Assembly (NCBI GenBank): GCA_937136455.1
Contig: CAKZOO010000160.1
Span: 50,771-114,770, forward strand
DNA: 64,000 bases
Origin: an uncultured Flavobacteriaceae bacterium
Lineage (GTDB): Bacteria; Bacteroidota; Bacteroidia; Flavobacteriales; Flavobacteriaceae
Direction of reading: 5' to 3'
How positions within the stretch are numbered: position 1 is the stretch's first letter; each line of letters begins with the position of its first letter. Below are positions 14,023 through 23,434 of the stretch, in pieces. Made by a program: the position numbers and the translations under genes. The notes below the pieces were generated by a model. It saw nothing but the letters and a program-made list of their open reading frames with translations. It made no database searches and was not told the DNA's origin.

Positions 14023-14602
14023 GGAATTATTTAAACTTAGATCAGAAAAAACTCATACATCTAAAGATGATGTAAAAGTTATGGTTATAGGTATTTTACT
14101 TTGTATTTTCATACTTATGATGCAGTCTTTTATTGTTAAATTTTATGATCTATATTATGCTCAACGTCCTTTTGTAAAAGCTACTGTAACAATTGTTAGT
14201 GTTGATGGTTCAGATATACCTTTAATTTTATATGATGCAGATGCGACACAAAATGTTTCTGGTACTTGGATTGCTAGTGTATATTATGCAGATGAAAGTA
14301 GAATTACATCTCGTCGAGGATTAGGTTCTTATAATAAAAAAGAAGATGATCCAAAAATTTGGACTTGGGCTGCATTTTTTGATAATGAAGAAAATGTAGA
14401 TTCTCCAGAAGTACCTAATAAACCATTTAAAATTTGTGTACGTTATGACGTAATAGCCCGAGATTCTGGAGTAGATGATCAAACAGAAAAATACTGTTCT
14501 GTAGTTTTTGATCCAAATAACCCATATCCAAATATTTTAGATTTAAATGAAAAAGGAGAATTAAATAAATGTTTACAGCAAGAGAATATCAAGGTCGAGT
14601 AA
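14012..14602 (+). CDS. Membrane-anchored protein of the lysis region (196 aa)
   Basis: Start at 14012 (MINKELFKLRSEK) with AAGAGGAAATGC upstream and overlap with the holin stop (ATGATAAATAA). One membrane span at about 23-44 (VMVIGILLCIFILMMQSFIV) is followed by an outside beta-rich domain with two cysteines in the second half. It might be an accessory lysis or lysis-inhibition protein; no family recognised. Confidence 0.65.
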   Translation: MINKELFKLRSEKTHTSKDDVKVMVIGILLCIFILMMQSFIVKFYDLYYAQRPFVKATVTIVSVDGSDIPLILYDADATQNVSGTWIASVYYADESRITSRRGLGSYNKKEDDPKIWTWAAFFDNEENVDSPEVPNKPFKICVRYDVIARDSGVDDQTEKYCSVVFDPNNPYPNILDLNEKGELNKCLQQENIKVE

Positions 14603-15213
14603 ATGGGATCATGGGTGGTCCTATTTTAACTGTTGATGGCGTGATGGGTCCAAAAACTCGTTCTGGTATTAACGAAGCTATGAAAATTAAAGGAGTACGA
14701 TATGCAAAAGAACTATTCACTCGCGGAGTACGTGGGATTGTGTGGCATTGGACTGCTGGTGCTCATGGCATTATTGAGCTTGAACGTAATCACTATAACT
14801 GGCTTTTTGATCGTGTGGGTAGCGTACACGATGGTAATCACACAGTACAAGAGCAAGTCAACTATGATTGGAAAAACGGCATTGGCGCGTCTCACACATG
14901 GAAAATGAATACTGGTTGGATTGGTTTATCAGTTGACGCAATGGCTGGAGCAAAAGAATCTCCTTTAAATTGGGGTACTAATCCTCTGACATGGGATGGT
15001 ATTGATGCAATGTTAGATTGGACTATGGATCTTTGTGAAGAGTATGATGTTCCTGTATCTCCTTGGACAACTCTTAGTCATGCTGAAGTTCAAGGAAATT
15101 TAGGAATTCGTCAAAAATGGAAATGGGATTACAAAGTATTACCTGGATATACTCGTGCTCAAGATCCAAGGATAGTAGGTGATATTTTACGAGATCGAAT
15201 GGTGACATCATGA
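14569..15213 (+). CDS. Endolysin: N-acetylmuramoyl-L-alanine amidase (214 aa)
   Basis: Cleaves the lactyl-peptide bond of peptidoglycan. Residues 1-35 look like a short peptidoglycan-binding motif (VDGVMGPKTRSGINEAM). The Amidase_2/PGRP domain follows: first zinc ligand His60 in GIVWHWTAG, then SHTWKMNTGWIGLSVDAM, second His in TLSHAEVQ, and WKWDY near the end. AGGAG precedes the ATG. Note that N4 itself uses a muramidase (gp61) instead, so the lysis enzyme has been exchanged. Confidence 0.85.
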   Translation: MFTAREYQGRVNGIMGGPILTVDGVMGPKTRSGINEAMKIKGVRYAKELFTRGVRGIVWHWTAGAHGIIELERNHYNWLFDRVGSVHDGNHTVQEQVNYDWKNGIGASHTWKMNTGWIGLSVDAMAGAKESPLNWGTNPLTWDGIDAMLDWTMDLCEEYDVPVSPWTTLSHAEVQGNLGIRQKWKWDYKVLPGYTRAQDPRIVGDILRDRMVTS

Positions 15214-15542
15214 TAGGTCAAAAACAAATAATCATATTTATAACAACGCTCTCTCTTTTAGGGGGAGCTTTTGGTTATGGTTATTATAAAGGAACTGTAA
15301 GTCAGATTGAAAAATTTGCAGCAGAAAAACAAAAACTTCAAGAAGAAGTTGTTGATCTTGAGTCAGATCTTAACGTAAAAGCTGCTCAAATACAGACACT
15401 ACAGATTGAACGCGAAGGATTGATTGATGGTCTTGAACAAGCTGCAATTAATGCCAATGGTGCTTCTGCTGGTGGTATCTCTACTACTGGCGGGTTGCGC
15501 AGGTTGGAGCGGAGATGGTCTAAGGATTCAAAATCTCCCTGA
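15210..15542 (+). CDS. Inner-membrane spanin (Rz-like, 110 aa)
   Basis: N-terminal membrane anchor (IIIFITTLSLLGGAFGYGYY, about residues 6-25) then a coiled-coil periplasmic part (VDLESDLNVKAAQIQTLQIE). It overlaps the amidase stop and contains the start of Rz1 in another frame, the classic Rz/Rz1 arrangement. Spans the periplasm with Rz1 to fuse inner and outer membranes at lysis. Confidence 0.85.
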   Translation: MIGQKQIIIFITTLSLLGGAFGYGYYKGTVSQIEKFAAEKQKLQEEVVDLESDLNVKAAQIQTLQIEREGLIDGLEQAAINANGASAGGISTTGGLRRLERRWSKDSKSP

Positions 15543-15717
15543 TAATGTGTCTGAAATATGTCCACATCCTTTGGACATAATTAATACTGTAAAAGGTACA
15601 TCTGTTGGTTCAGATGAAGTTCGTATAGGACGACTTGGTGATGCATTGATTGAGTGTGGTAAAGAAAAAGAAATTGTTGTACAGGGTTATGAACAATTGT
15701 CGAATATTTTGAGGTAA
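15427..15717 (+). CDS. Outer-membrane spanin lipoprotein (Rz1-like, 96 aa)
   Basis: Starts inside the Rz gene in the +1 frame and runs past its end. A signal sequence leads to a lipobox (SLLLAGC), so it should be lipidated and held in the outer membrane. Start could be the ATG at 15427 or the closer one at 15451. Its presence implies a Gram-negative host. Confidence 0.82.
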   Translation: MVLNKLQLMPMVLLLVVSLLLAGCAGWSGDGLRIQNLPDNVSEICPHPLDIINTVKGTSVGSDEVRIGRLGDALIECGKEKEIVVQGYEQLSNILR

Positions 15718-15721
15718 TCCG

Positions 15722-18106
15722 ATGGACGAAATGATGAATCAATATAACACACAGTCAAATAACCGTAATGAAGATGCGGTAAATAAAGGTGTGGACCCGG
15801 ATAATCTCGATGAATCAATTGAAGTTTCTACAGAAAAAAGTGGAAATTTTAAATTAACTAAATGGAAAAAAGAACCAACTTTAGAAGATCTAAGACAAGA
15901 TCTAGAATTTGCACGACAAGAAACTGAAGATCAAAAATCAAATGTTTCTGGTTGGTTAGATCTTAGAAATGCTACTGGAGCAGAGGCACCTAAAAAAGCA
16001 AAACCAGGTAGAAGTGCAGTTCAGCCTAAATTAATTCGAAAACATAATGAATGGCGATATCCTGCGTTAACAGAACCTTTCTTAAATACAGATAGGATGT
16101 TTGAAGTTCTTCCTCGTACACATGAAGACACTTTAAAAGCAAAACAAAATCAAGTTCTCTTAAACTGGCAATTTGACACTAAAATTAACAAAACTGATTT
16201 TGTTGACCGGTATGTTCGTACTGCTGTTGATGAAGGTTCTGTTGTAGTTCGTGTTGGTTGGGAACAAGAATTTCGTAAAGAAGTTGTAGAGACAACTAAT
16301 TTTAATTACTATCCTGTTCAAAACCAACAAGAAGCTCAAATGGTTGAACAAGCTATGCAGATGCAAGGATCCACAAAAGATTGGGAAAATCTTCCTGAGT
16401 CTTTAAAAGCTTCTGTTGAAATGTCTACTCAATTAGGTCAGTTAGTTACGGCTGAACCTGATGGTGTTGTTGAAGAAGTTATGGAACATATGGTTAAAAA
16501 CTGTCCATCTGTTCGTATTGTAAATATAGCCAATCTATTTGTAGATCCTTCTTGTGAAGGTGATTGGGAACAATCTCAATACATGATATATACTTACGAA
16601 GCTACTAAATCAGAGCTAATGGCTAAAAAAGAAACGTATCAAAATTTGGATAATGTAAATTGGGAAAATGCTAAGATTCAATCGAATCAGGGTAATCCTG
16701 ATCATGAAACATTAACTCCAGCTAATGATATGCGAACATCAGGAACAGGTTCTACTGATAAACAAAAAGTTTTAGTTTATGAGTATTGGGGTTTATATGA
16801 TATTTATGATAATGGAATTATGGTTCCTATTGTAACAACTTGGGTTGGGGAAACTATCATTGAAATGCGTGAAAATCCGTTTCCTGATAAACGTCCTCCA
16901 TTTGTTATTGTACCATATATGCCTATTTTAAAATCTGTTTTTGGTGAAGCAGATGCTTCGTTATTGCAAGATAATCAACGTATTATTGGTGCAGTTACTC
17001 GTGGTGTAATTGATTTAATGGGTCGATCTGCTAATGCTCAAACTGGATATGCTAAAGGGTTTTTAGATCCAATTAATAAACGTCGTTTTAACCAAGGTGA
17101 AGATTTTGAGTTTAATCCAAATGGAGATCCAAAAACTAATATCCGTCAAATGGAATATCCAGAAATTCCTAGAAGTGCTCATGAAACAATTCAAATGCAA
17201 AATGCAGATGCCGAAGCATTAACAGGGGTTAAAAGTTTTTCTGGAGGTATTTCTGGTGATGCTTATGGTTCTGTAGCTACTGGTATACGTGGTGCTCTTG
17301 ATTCTGCTGCAACACGTGAAATGAGTATTCTTCGTCGTTTGGCGAAAGGTATGCAAGCTATTGGATTAAAAATTATCGCTATGAACGCTAAGTTCTTGAG
17401 CGAAAAAGAAATTGTTCGTGTTACAAATCAAGAATTTGTTGAAATATCTCGTAAAGAATTAGTAGGTAATTTTGATTTAAAAGTTGATATTTCAACAGCA
17501 TCTGTCGATGAACAACGTGCTCAAGATCTTGGTTTTATGCTTCAAACTATTGGTCCAGATGAGGATCCAGATGTTCGTCGAATGATTCTTGCAAAAATCT
17601 CTGATCTTAAACGTATGCCTGATTTAGCAGAATCTATTCGTACTTATCAACCAAAACCTGATCCATTGCAAATTGCAATGAGAGAAGCTGAATTGGCTGA
17701 AAAACAATCTGAAGTAGAACTAAATAAAGCTCGTACTGAAGAAGCCCGTGCACGGGCTGCAAAATTGTTGGAAGAGACAGATGAAATAATGTCTGGAATG
17801 AAGCATGAACGTGAAGTTGAAAAGATGGGTGCTCAAGCTGCTGGAAATAGAAGTCTTGAAGTTACAAAAGCTTTACTAGCTGGAGAGACTCCAGGGGGAA
17901 TGATAGAAGCTGCTGTAGGGTATAACAAAATGCAAGATGTAGAAAATAATAGAGACACTTTAGCTCCTATTAATAGTGGTCCTGCACCTTCTGCTTTAGG
18001 ACAGCCTGAAGGTGCTCCTGCACTTGGTTCTGGTATGGCTCCGGGATCAGCACCTCCAGAACTGTCTGGACAAAGAACACCAATTGGTCCATTAAGTTCT
18101 CAGTAA
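15722..18106 (+). CDS. Portal protein (N4 gp59-like, 794 aa)
   Basis: Length and position before scaffold and capsid genes match the N4 portal (about 760 residues). Sequence features of podovirus portals are visible: WRYPALTEPFL near residue 110, the wing/crown region with long charged helices near 640-700 (EAELAEKQSEVELNKARTEEARARAAK), and a disordered Pro/Gly-rich tail. Forms the dodecameric vertex through which DNA and presumably vRNAP pass. GAGG precedes the ATG. Confidence 0.88.
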   Translation: MDEMMNQYNTQSNNRNEDAVNKGVDPDNLDESIEVSTEKSGNFKLTKWKKEPTLEDLRQDLEFARQETEDQKSNVSGWLDLRNATGAEAPKKAKPGRSAVQPKLIRKHNEWRYPALTEPFLNTDRMFEVLPRTHEDTLKAKQNQVLLNWQFDTKINKTDFVDRYVRTAVDEGSVVVRVGWEQEFRKEVVETTNFNYYPVQNQQEAQMVEQAMQMQGSTKDWENLPESLKASVEMSTQLGQLVTAEPDGVVEEVMEHMVKNCPSVRIVNIANLFVDPSCEGDWEQSQYMIYTYEATKSELMAKKETYQNLDNVNWENAKIQSNQGNPDHETLTPANDMRTSGTGSTDKQKVLVYEYWGLYDIYDNGIMVPIVTTWVGETIIEMRENPFPDKRPPFVIVPYMPILKSVFGEADASLLQDNQRIIGAVTRGVIDLMGRSANAQTGYAKGFLDPINKRRFNQGEDFEFNPNGDPKTNIRQMEYPEIPRSAHETIQMQNADAEALTGVKSFSGGISGDAYGSVATGIRGALDSAATREMSILRRLAKGMQAIGLKIIAMNAKFLSEKEIVRVTNQEFVEISRKELVGNFDLKVDISTASVDEQRAQDLGFMLQTIGPDEDPDVRRMILAKISDLKRMPDLAESIRTYQPKPDPLQIAMREAELAEKQSEVELNKARTEEARARAAKLLEETDEIMSGMKHEREVEKMGAQAAGNRSLEVTKALLAGETPGGMIEAAVGYNKMQDVENNRDTLAPINSGPAPSALGQPEGAPALGSGMAPGSAPPELSGQRTPIGPLSSQ

Positions 18107-18160
18107 GACTGAAGGAACCCTGAATGATAAGGTTCTAGTCAATTATTGAAAGGTACTATT

Positions 18161-18565
18161 ATGGACTTGTACAACGCTTCTTTGGGTAATGAAGAACCTG
18201 AAACTATTGAACTAACACATGAGCAATACGAAGAAGCAAAATCTCATTTTGCAGATATTATTGCAAAAGGTGAATCTGCACGTCGTCTGGCTGAAAATAG
18301 TGATTTTAAACTATTAGTATTGCAAGGTTACTTTGTTGATGAACCTAATCGTATGGCTGAATTAATGGCGTCTGGTCGTCTTAATGAAAAAGTTTTTGAA
18401 AACTGTACTAAAAGTATTCAAGCTGTTGCTGAATTTCGAAACTTTATGAAAAATATCATAGAACAAGCTAAAATGGCTAATGATGAACTTGAAAGTTTAG
18501 AAGAAGCCAGAGATGAAGCAATTAAAGCAGAAGCTGGAGAAGATATCGACCCATTGGGTCGGTAA
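18161..18565 (+). CDS. Hypothetical late protein between portal and scaffold (134 aa)
   Basis: Start at 18161 (MDLYNASLGN) with GAAAGG upstream. Acidic, mostly helical, with a coiled-coil-like second half (NIIEQAKMANDELESLEEARDEAIK). Same slot as N4 gp58. Possibly a head assembly factor; no direct evidence. Confidence 0.7.
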   Translation: MDLYNASLGNEEPETIELTHEQYEEAKSHFADIIAKGESARRLAENSDFKLLVLQGYFVDEPNRMAELMASGRLNEKVFENCTKSIQAVAEFRNFMKNIIEQAKMANDELESLEEARDEAIKAEAGEDIDPLGR

Positions 18566-18607
18566 GTAAAATAAATATTACATTTTGCCCAATGATGGAG
18601 AAATATC

Positions 18608-19942
18608 ATGGCTAAAGACAATACAGAACAAAATTTTGATAACATGAGTGATGAAGATTTTCTCAAGTTGAATGAAGAGGATTTTTCTGGAAATGTACCA
18701 GAAGGAGAAAATACTTTATCAAACAACAGAGATGAAGATGAATCAATTCAAGTTTCAAATGAAGAACAGCTTTCTGATGATTCTAACTCAGATGATGACA
18801 GTAATGAATTCAACAAATCTGAAGACGACGACGAAACTGATGATGATCTCTCCTCTTCAAATGAAGAAGAAGAAAATTCAGATCAAAAAAATCCACACTC
18901 AGATGAAGAAAAATTATCGTCCGGTGAGCAACCCAAAACAAACACCGAAGAAGAAGAAAAGACTTCCAATAATGAAGAAGGGTACAGAGACGGGCCTGCT
19001 TTAGAAGAAAATAAAAAAGTAAAAGCTGATACTCCAGCTAAAGCAGGTTATTATAAATTACCTGATGGCATGGATACGGCAGCAGTAGATTCTGCCCTTG
19101 GTTTTTATAATCAAATTACCAAACCTTTTAAAGCTGATGGTAAAGATTTTACTGTTCGAAATCCAGAAGATGCAATTCGATTAATGCAACAAGGCGTAAA
19201 CTATTCACGACGAATGCAAGAAATTAAACCGATGAAACAACTTAATCGGATGCTTACAGATCAAGAGTTAAATGATCCTAATAAGCTTAATTTTTTAATT
19301 GATTTATCAAAAGGAGATAAATCAGCAATCACACAGTTGCTAAAAAGTCACAATATTGATCCAATGGACCTTGATATTGAAAAAGATTCAGGTTATCAAG
19401 CAAACAACTACCAGGGCAATCCACAGGATAATGAGTTCCGAGATGCGCTGGATGTAGCACTAACTTCGCCGGAAGGCCAAGCTCTGGTAACTGACATCCA
19501 ACGTAACTGGGACTCAAAATCTAAAGCTAGTCTTCGAGAAGATCCAAGTATTATTGGCAATCTTCAAGAATTAAAAGCGAGTGGGGTGTACGACAAAGTA
19601 GTTGAGGAATTAAAATATCAACAAAACCTTGGATATTTACAAGGAGTTCCTTTTTTACAAGCATTTGACCAAGTTGGCGAAGCTATGAAAAAGGCTGGTA
19701 TTTTTGAATCCTCACCAGATCCCGCTACAGGTGGAAGTTCGATGGCTCCTTTACAAAGCCAACCTCAGAACACTCCAATTGCAACGGGAGGAAGGAAGCA
19801 GACGGCTCCGAAGAAACCATCTGCCAATCCACATCTTTCTTCGACACCGCCTTCAAAACAATCTGGAAATATGCAAACAGCACCAGTAGATTTTGATAAA
19901 ATGTCGGATGAGGAATTTGCTAAATTAGCTCCTCCCGAATGA
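18608..19942 (+). CDS. Putative scaffolding protein (N4 gp57-like, 444 aa)
   Basis: The first ~140 residues are extremely acidic and low-complexity (runs of D, E, S, N); the middle is helical; the end (TAPVDFDKMSDEEFAKLAPPE) repeats the N-terminal phrase DNMSDEDFLKLNEE. Gene order portal-scaffold-capsid and acidic helical composition support scaffolding. The repeated MSDE.F.KL motif at both ends may bind capsid subunits. Confidence 0.7.
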   Translation: MAKDNTEQNFDNMSDEDFLKLNEEDFSGNVPEGENTLSNNRDEDESIQVSNEEQLSDDSNSDDDSNEFNKSEDDDETDDDLSSSNEEEENSDQKNPHSDEEKLSSGEQPKTNTEEEEKTSNNEEGYRDGPALEENKKVKADTPAKAGYYKLPDGMDTAAVDSALGFYNQITKPFKADGKDFTVRNPEDAIRLMQQGVNYSRRMQEIKPMKQLNRMLTDQELNDPNKLNFLIDLSKGDKSAITQLLKSHNIDPMDLDIEKDSGYQANNYQGNPQDNEFRDALDVALTSPEGQALVTDIQRNWDSKSKASLREDPSIIGNLQELKASGVYDKVVEELKYQQNLGYLQGVPFLQAFDQVGEAMKKAGIFESSPDPATGGSSMAPLQSQPQNTPIATGGRKQTAPKKPSANPHLSSTPPSKQSGNMQTAPVDFDKMSDEEFAKLAPPE

Positions 19943-19970
19943 TACTCTGAGATCTTGAAAGGAACATAAT

Positions 19971-21419
19971 ATGGCTCAGATTTATAACGCACCAAAAGTT
20001 GGTGTTGATGGTTCTCCTCAATCGAGTGTTGGACCTCAATTTAATACCCATTTTTGGGATCGAAAATCTCTAATGGATGCTACTGAAGAGATGTACTTCT
20101 CTCCATTGGCTGACGCAAAATCTATGCCAAAACACTTTGGTAAAGAACTGAAAGTCTTTTACTATGTTCCTCTTTTGGATGAACTTAACGTAAACGACCA
20201 AGGTATCGACGCCAATGGTGTTGCTCGTGTACCAGGAACTTTTACTGTTACATTTCCTGTTACTGGTATCACTGTCGCTAATGCTGGATCGGCTGCTGCT
20301 GTTACTGCAATTAACGATAACGTGAATTCTGCAACTGGTACTGCTGAAGTTGTAGCATCTGATGCTGCGGATGACAGTGGTGGTTCTGGTCTTACTTTGA
20401 TTGGAATGACTACCAATGTTGTTCAATATGCTGATGAAACTGACGCTGATGCAGCTATTACTGCTGCTGGTGCTGGTGTGAAACAGGAAAACGTAGGTTC
20501 ACTGTATGGTGGTTCTCGTGACGTAGGTACAATCTTAGGAAAAATGCCTACTCTGACAGAAAATGGTGGTCGTGTTAACCGTGTTGGTTTTACTCGTTTA
20601 GAACGTAAAGGTGAAATCCAAGAGCATGGTTTCTTCATGGAATGGACTGAAGATTCGTTGATGTTCGATACAGACTCTGAGCTTTATGGACATCTCTCTC
20701 GTGAGATGCTTCGTGGGGCAAATGAGATCTACGAAGATTTGCTTCAGGCTGACTTGTTGAACGCTGCTGATGTAAAAATTTACCCTGACGCTGCAACTTC
20801 TGTTGCAGAAGTTTCGGGTGAATCAGGAGCAGTTACTCTTTTGGATGTTGGTGATTTGAAACGTTTGAGTGTCATTCTTGATGATAACCGGACGCCTAAG
20901 AAAACTACAATCATCAAAGGTTCTCGCATGACTGACACTCGTGTAATCTCTGCTTCTCGTATTGGTTACATTGGTTCTGAGCTTCAAATCATGTTTTCAG
21001 ATTGGAATGATTTTGTTCCTGTTGAAAAATATGCAGATGCTGCAACTCTGATGAATGGAGAAATTGGTGCAATCCCAACTGCTCATATTCGTCTTATTGT
21101 AGTTCCGCAAATGATGCGTTGGCAGGGTGTAGGGGCTGCTGAAAGCACTAACGGTGGTTATCAGGCTACCGGTGGTCGCTATGACGTTGCACCTCTTCTA
21201 GTGATTGGTAATGAGGCATTTGCTACTATTGGTTTGCAAGGTATGACTGGTAAAGGTAAAGCTAAGTTTCGTATCATTGTGAAGAAGCCAGGTGAAAAGA
21301 CTGCGGATCGTACTGATCCATATGGTAAAATCGGATTTTCTTCGATTAAGTTCTTCTACGGCTTTATTAAACTTCGTGGTGAACGTATGGCTGTCGCTTA
21401 CAGCCCAATCCCTGAATAA
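19971..21419 (+). CDS. Major capsid protein (N4-gp56 family, 482 aa)
   Basis: HK97-fold shell protein. Phrases typical of the N4-gp56 family are seen: HFGKELKVFYYVPLLDE, GFTRLERKGEIQEHGFFMEWTEDS, IIKGSRMTDTRVISASRIGYIGSEL and PTAHIRLIVVPQMMRWQG. AAAGGAAC precedes the ATG and a strong terminator follows, consistent with high separate expression. A region at about 85-165 (alanine/valine/aspartate-rich) looks like an inserted surface domain. Confidence 0.92.
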   Translation: MAQIYNAPKVGVDGSPQSSVGPQFNTHFWDRKSLMDATEEMYFSPLADAKSMPKHFGKELKVFYYVPLLDELNVNDQGIDANGVARVPGTFTVTFPVTGITVANAGSAAAVTAINDNVNSATGTAEVVASDAADDSGGSGLTLIGMTTNVVQYADETDADAAITAAGAGVKQENVGSLYGGSRDVGTILGKMPTLTENGGRVNRVGFTRLERKGEIQEHGFFMEWTEDSLMFDTDSELYGHLSREMLRGANEIYEDLLQADLLNAADVKIYPDAATSVAEVSGESGAVTLLDVGDLKRLSVILDDNRTPKKTTIIKGSRMTDTRVISASRIGYIGSELQIMFSDWNDFVPVEKYADAATLMNGEIGAIPTAHIRLIVVPQMMRWQGVGAAESTNGGYQATGGRYDVAPLLVIGNEAFATIGLQGMTGKGKAKFRIIVKKPGEKTADRTDPYGKIGFSSIKFFYGFIKLRGERMAVAYSPIPE

Positions 21420-21443
21420 TATTAGGGTTGAGTAATAAAGATT

Positions 21444-21474
21444 AGGGCGGCTCTTAGAGTCGCCCTTTTTATTG
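21444..21474 (+). terminator. Rho-independent terminator after the major capsid gene
   Basis: AGGGCG-G-CTC / GAG-T-CGCCCT around a TTA loop (21444-21466), followed by TTTTT. It lies 25 bases past the capsid stop and should boost capsid over downstream internal-protein expression. Confidence 0.9.
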
Positions 21475-21534
21475 CTATACTCTTTAGGGTATGTTAAGCG
21501 AATAATACCATGGTAATTAAAAAGGAATAACCCA

Positions 21535-22257
21535 ATGGATGACATCTCCAATAAAACACCAGAAGAACTTTTGATTATGGTTGAAAATACTGAAGATAAA
21601 GAAGTACTTCGTTATATTGCAAATGAACTAGAAGTATCGTTTTCTGGTAATACTGGAATTGGTACTCTTAAAGAAAAACTAATTCCAGTTCTTCAGAACA
21701 AAACTGAAATACCTGAAAAAGAGCTTGATATGGAAGATCCAATTCAAGCAGCTTTGGCAGCACAAAAAACTCAACCAAAGACAGAAAAATCAAAGAAAAT
21801 TCTAGATATGCCTCGTACTGCATTGGCTCTTATGGATCCTCATAATGAAAATTTATCTACTCTTGAAAAACGAGCAATTGTACGTGCTAAAGCAATGCGA
21901 TTACATCGAGTAAAAGTACACAATTTAGATCCTAATGATTCTGCTCTCGAAGGTGTAATTAAAACAGTTTATAACAAGTTCACAGGAAAAGTAACAAAGT
22001 ACATTCCTTTTGGTGATGAAAATGAACATGGTTGGCATGTTCCTGAAATTCTTTTGAATGTGCTTAAAGAAGAAAAGTATTCAATGCGAAAAGAAGTAAA
22101 ACAACGTGGACAAGTTTCTTCTTTTGGGGTGAAACAGTATAAAACAGTTCATCTTCCAAAATATAATGTTGAGTATCTTGATGCTTTAAGTAAAGAAGAA
22201 ATTGCAGGATTAGCTCAAGATCAAAAAGCTCGTGGAGCTATCGACACATCTTCTTAA
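21535..22257 (+). CDS. Late protein after capsid (N4 gp55-like position, 240 aa)
   Basis: N-terminal ~55 residues resemble a small HeH/LEM-type helix-extension-helix (TPEELLIMVENTEDKEVLRYIANELEV...). A basic central part (KIGRAKAMRLHRVKVHN-like) and a conserved-looking beta segment (GWHVPEILLNVLKEEKYSMR) follow. Likely virion- or DNA-associated. AAAAGGAATAACCC precedes the ATG. Confidence 0.7.
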   Translation: MDDISNKTPEELLIMVENTEDKEVLRYIANELEVSFSGNTGIGTLKEKLIPVLQNKTEIPEKELDMEDPIQAALAAQKTQPKTEKSKKILDMPRTALALMDPHNENLSTLEKRAIVRAKAMRLHRVKVHNLDPNDSALEGVIKTVYNKFTGKVTKYIPFGDENEHGWHVPEILLNVLKEEKYSMRKEVKQRGQVSSFGVKQYKTVHLPKYNVEYLDALSKEEIAGLAQDQKARGAIDTSS

Positions 22258-22294
22258 TATAGATATGTTGATGTGATTAAAATAGGAGAGAGTA

Positions 22295-23422
22295 ATGTCT
22301 AATACTTTTGATAATAGTGACAATACGAGTACATTAGCAAATGCTATGTTCAATACTCTAACAACGGGGGTTAATATACCCCCGTCTCCTGATTTTAGTG
22401 ATGCAAAATATGATTTTACACCAGATACTAATAGTAGTCTTTATCAAGATATTGATGGTGCTACAATTTCAGAAGTAACAGCAGGAGATGGGTCTGTTAC
22501 TGGATCTGGAGTATTTGATGTTTTTATGAAAGCAATGAATGCTCATTTGGATCGAGAATTTAAAGGTAATCGAATTACTGGTTCTCAATATGCTGAAGTA
22601 TATACAACTGTATCTAATCAGGTTTTAAGTCAAGCTGTCTTATTTACGCTTCAAAAAGATCAATCTAAATGGGCGGCTGTAACTACTCAAATGCAAGCTC
22701 GTATTGCTGAAATTCAAGCAACTGAAGCTTTAGTTAAACTTGAACAATCGAAATTAGAAGCTGCAAATGCAAACTTTCAACTTAACCTTACTGCGGCTCA
22801 ATATGCTTTAACTAAGACACAGATTGCTACAGAAGAAGCAAATCATGATCGTATTTATGCAGAAGCTAAGATTCAGCAATTTCAAAGAGATAAAATTCAA
22901 CCTATTGAATTTGCTCAAGCACAACATGTTTTATATAAACGTCAACCTCTTGAAACTAGTCTTGTAGCTGAAAAAGTAGAAACAGAACGAGCTAATACAC
23001 TAGACACTCGTACTGATGGTATGACCCCTGTTGGTGGGGTTCTTGGTTTACAAAAATTAAATCTTGAAAAAGATATTTCCATTAAAGATTATAATATTGT
23101 AAATCAACTTCCTAAACAATTAGAACTACTTAACCAACAAATTGATCTGACAGCAGAGCAAAAAGAATCTGAACGAGCTAAAACTTTAAATACTCGAACA
23201 GATAATCAAACAGTTGTAGGTTCTATTGGGAAACAGAAAGATCTATATTCACAACAGATTGATAGTTTTATTAAAGATGCACAACATAAGACTGCTAAAA
23301 TGTATTTAGATGGTTTCATTACTCAGAAAACATTAGATGAAGGTTTACCTGCTCCAGATGAACTTACTCAAACAAATATTAATGCTGTATTGTCAGGAGT
23401 AAGAACAAACAATAGTTTGTAA
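22295..23422 (+). CDS. Helical internal virion protein (N4 gp54-like position, 375 aa)
   Basis: Long coiled-coil-forming segments rich in Ala, Gln, Glu. It contains two diverged copies of a motif about 67 residues apart: ERANTLDTRTDGMTPVGG (near 228) and ERAKTLNTRTDNQTVVGS (near 295), each followed by a short KD linker. In N4 the proteins encoded between capsid and vRNAP are packaged and ejected; the same is inferred here. Confidence 0.7.
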   Translation: MSNTFDNSDNTSTLANAMFNTLTTGVNIPPSPDFSDAKYDFTPDTNSSLYQDIDGATISEVTAGDGSVTGSGVFDVFMKAMNAHLDREFKGNRITGSQYAEVYTTVSNQVLSQAVLFTLQKDQSKWAAVTTQMQARIAEIQATEALVKLEQSKLEAANANFQLNLTAAQYALTKTQIATEEANHDRIYAEAKIQQFQRDKIQPIEFAQAQHVLYKRQPLETSLVAEKVETERANTLDTRTDGMTPVGGVLGLQKLNLEKDISIKDYNIVNQLPKQLELLNQQIDLTAEQKESERAKTLNTRTDNQTVVGSIGKQKDLYSQQIDSFIKDAQHKTAKMYLDGFITQKTLDEGLPAPDELTQTNINAVLSGVRTNNSL

Positions 23423-23434
23423 GAAAGACTTGAT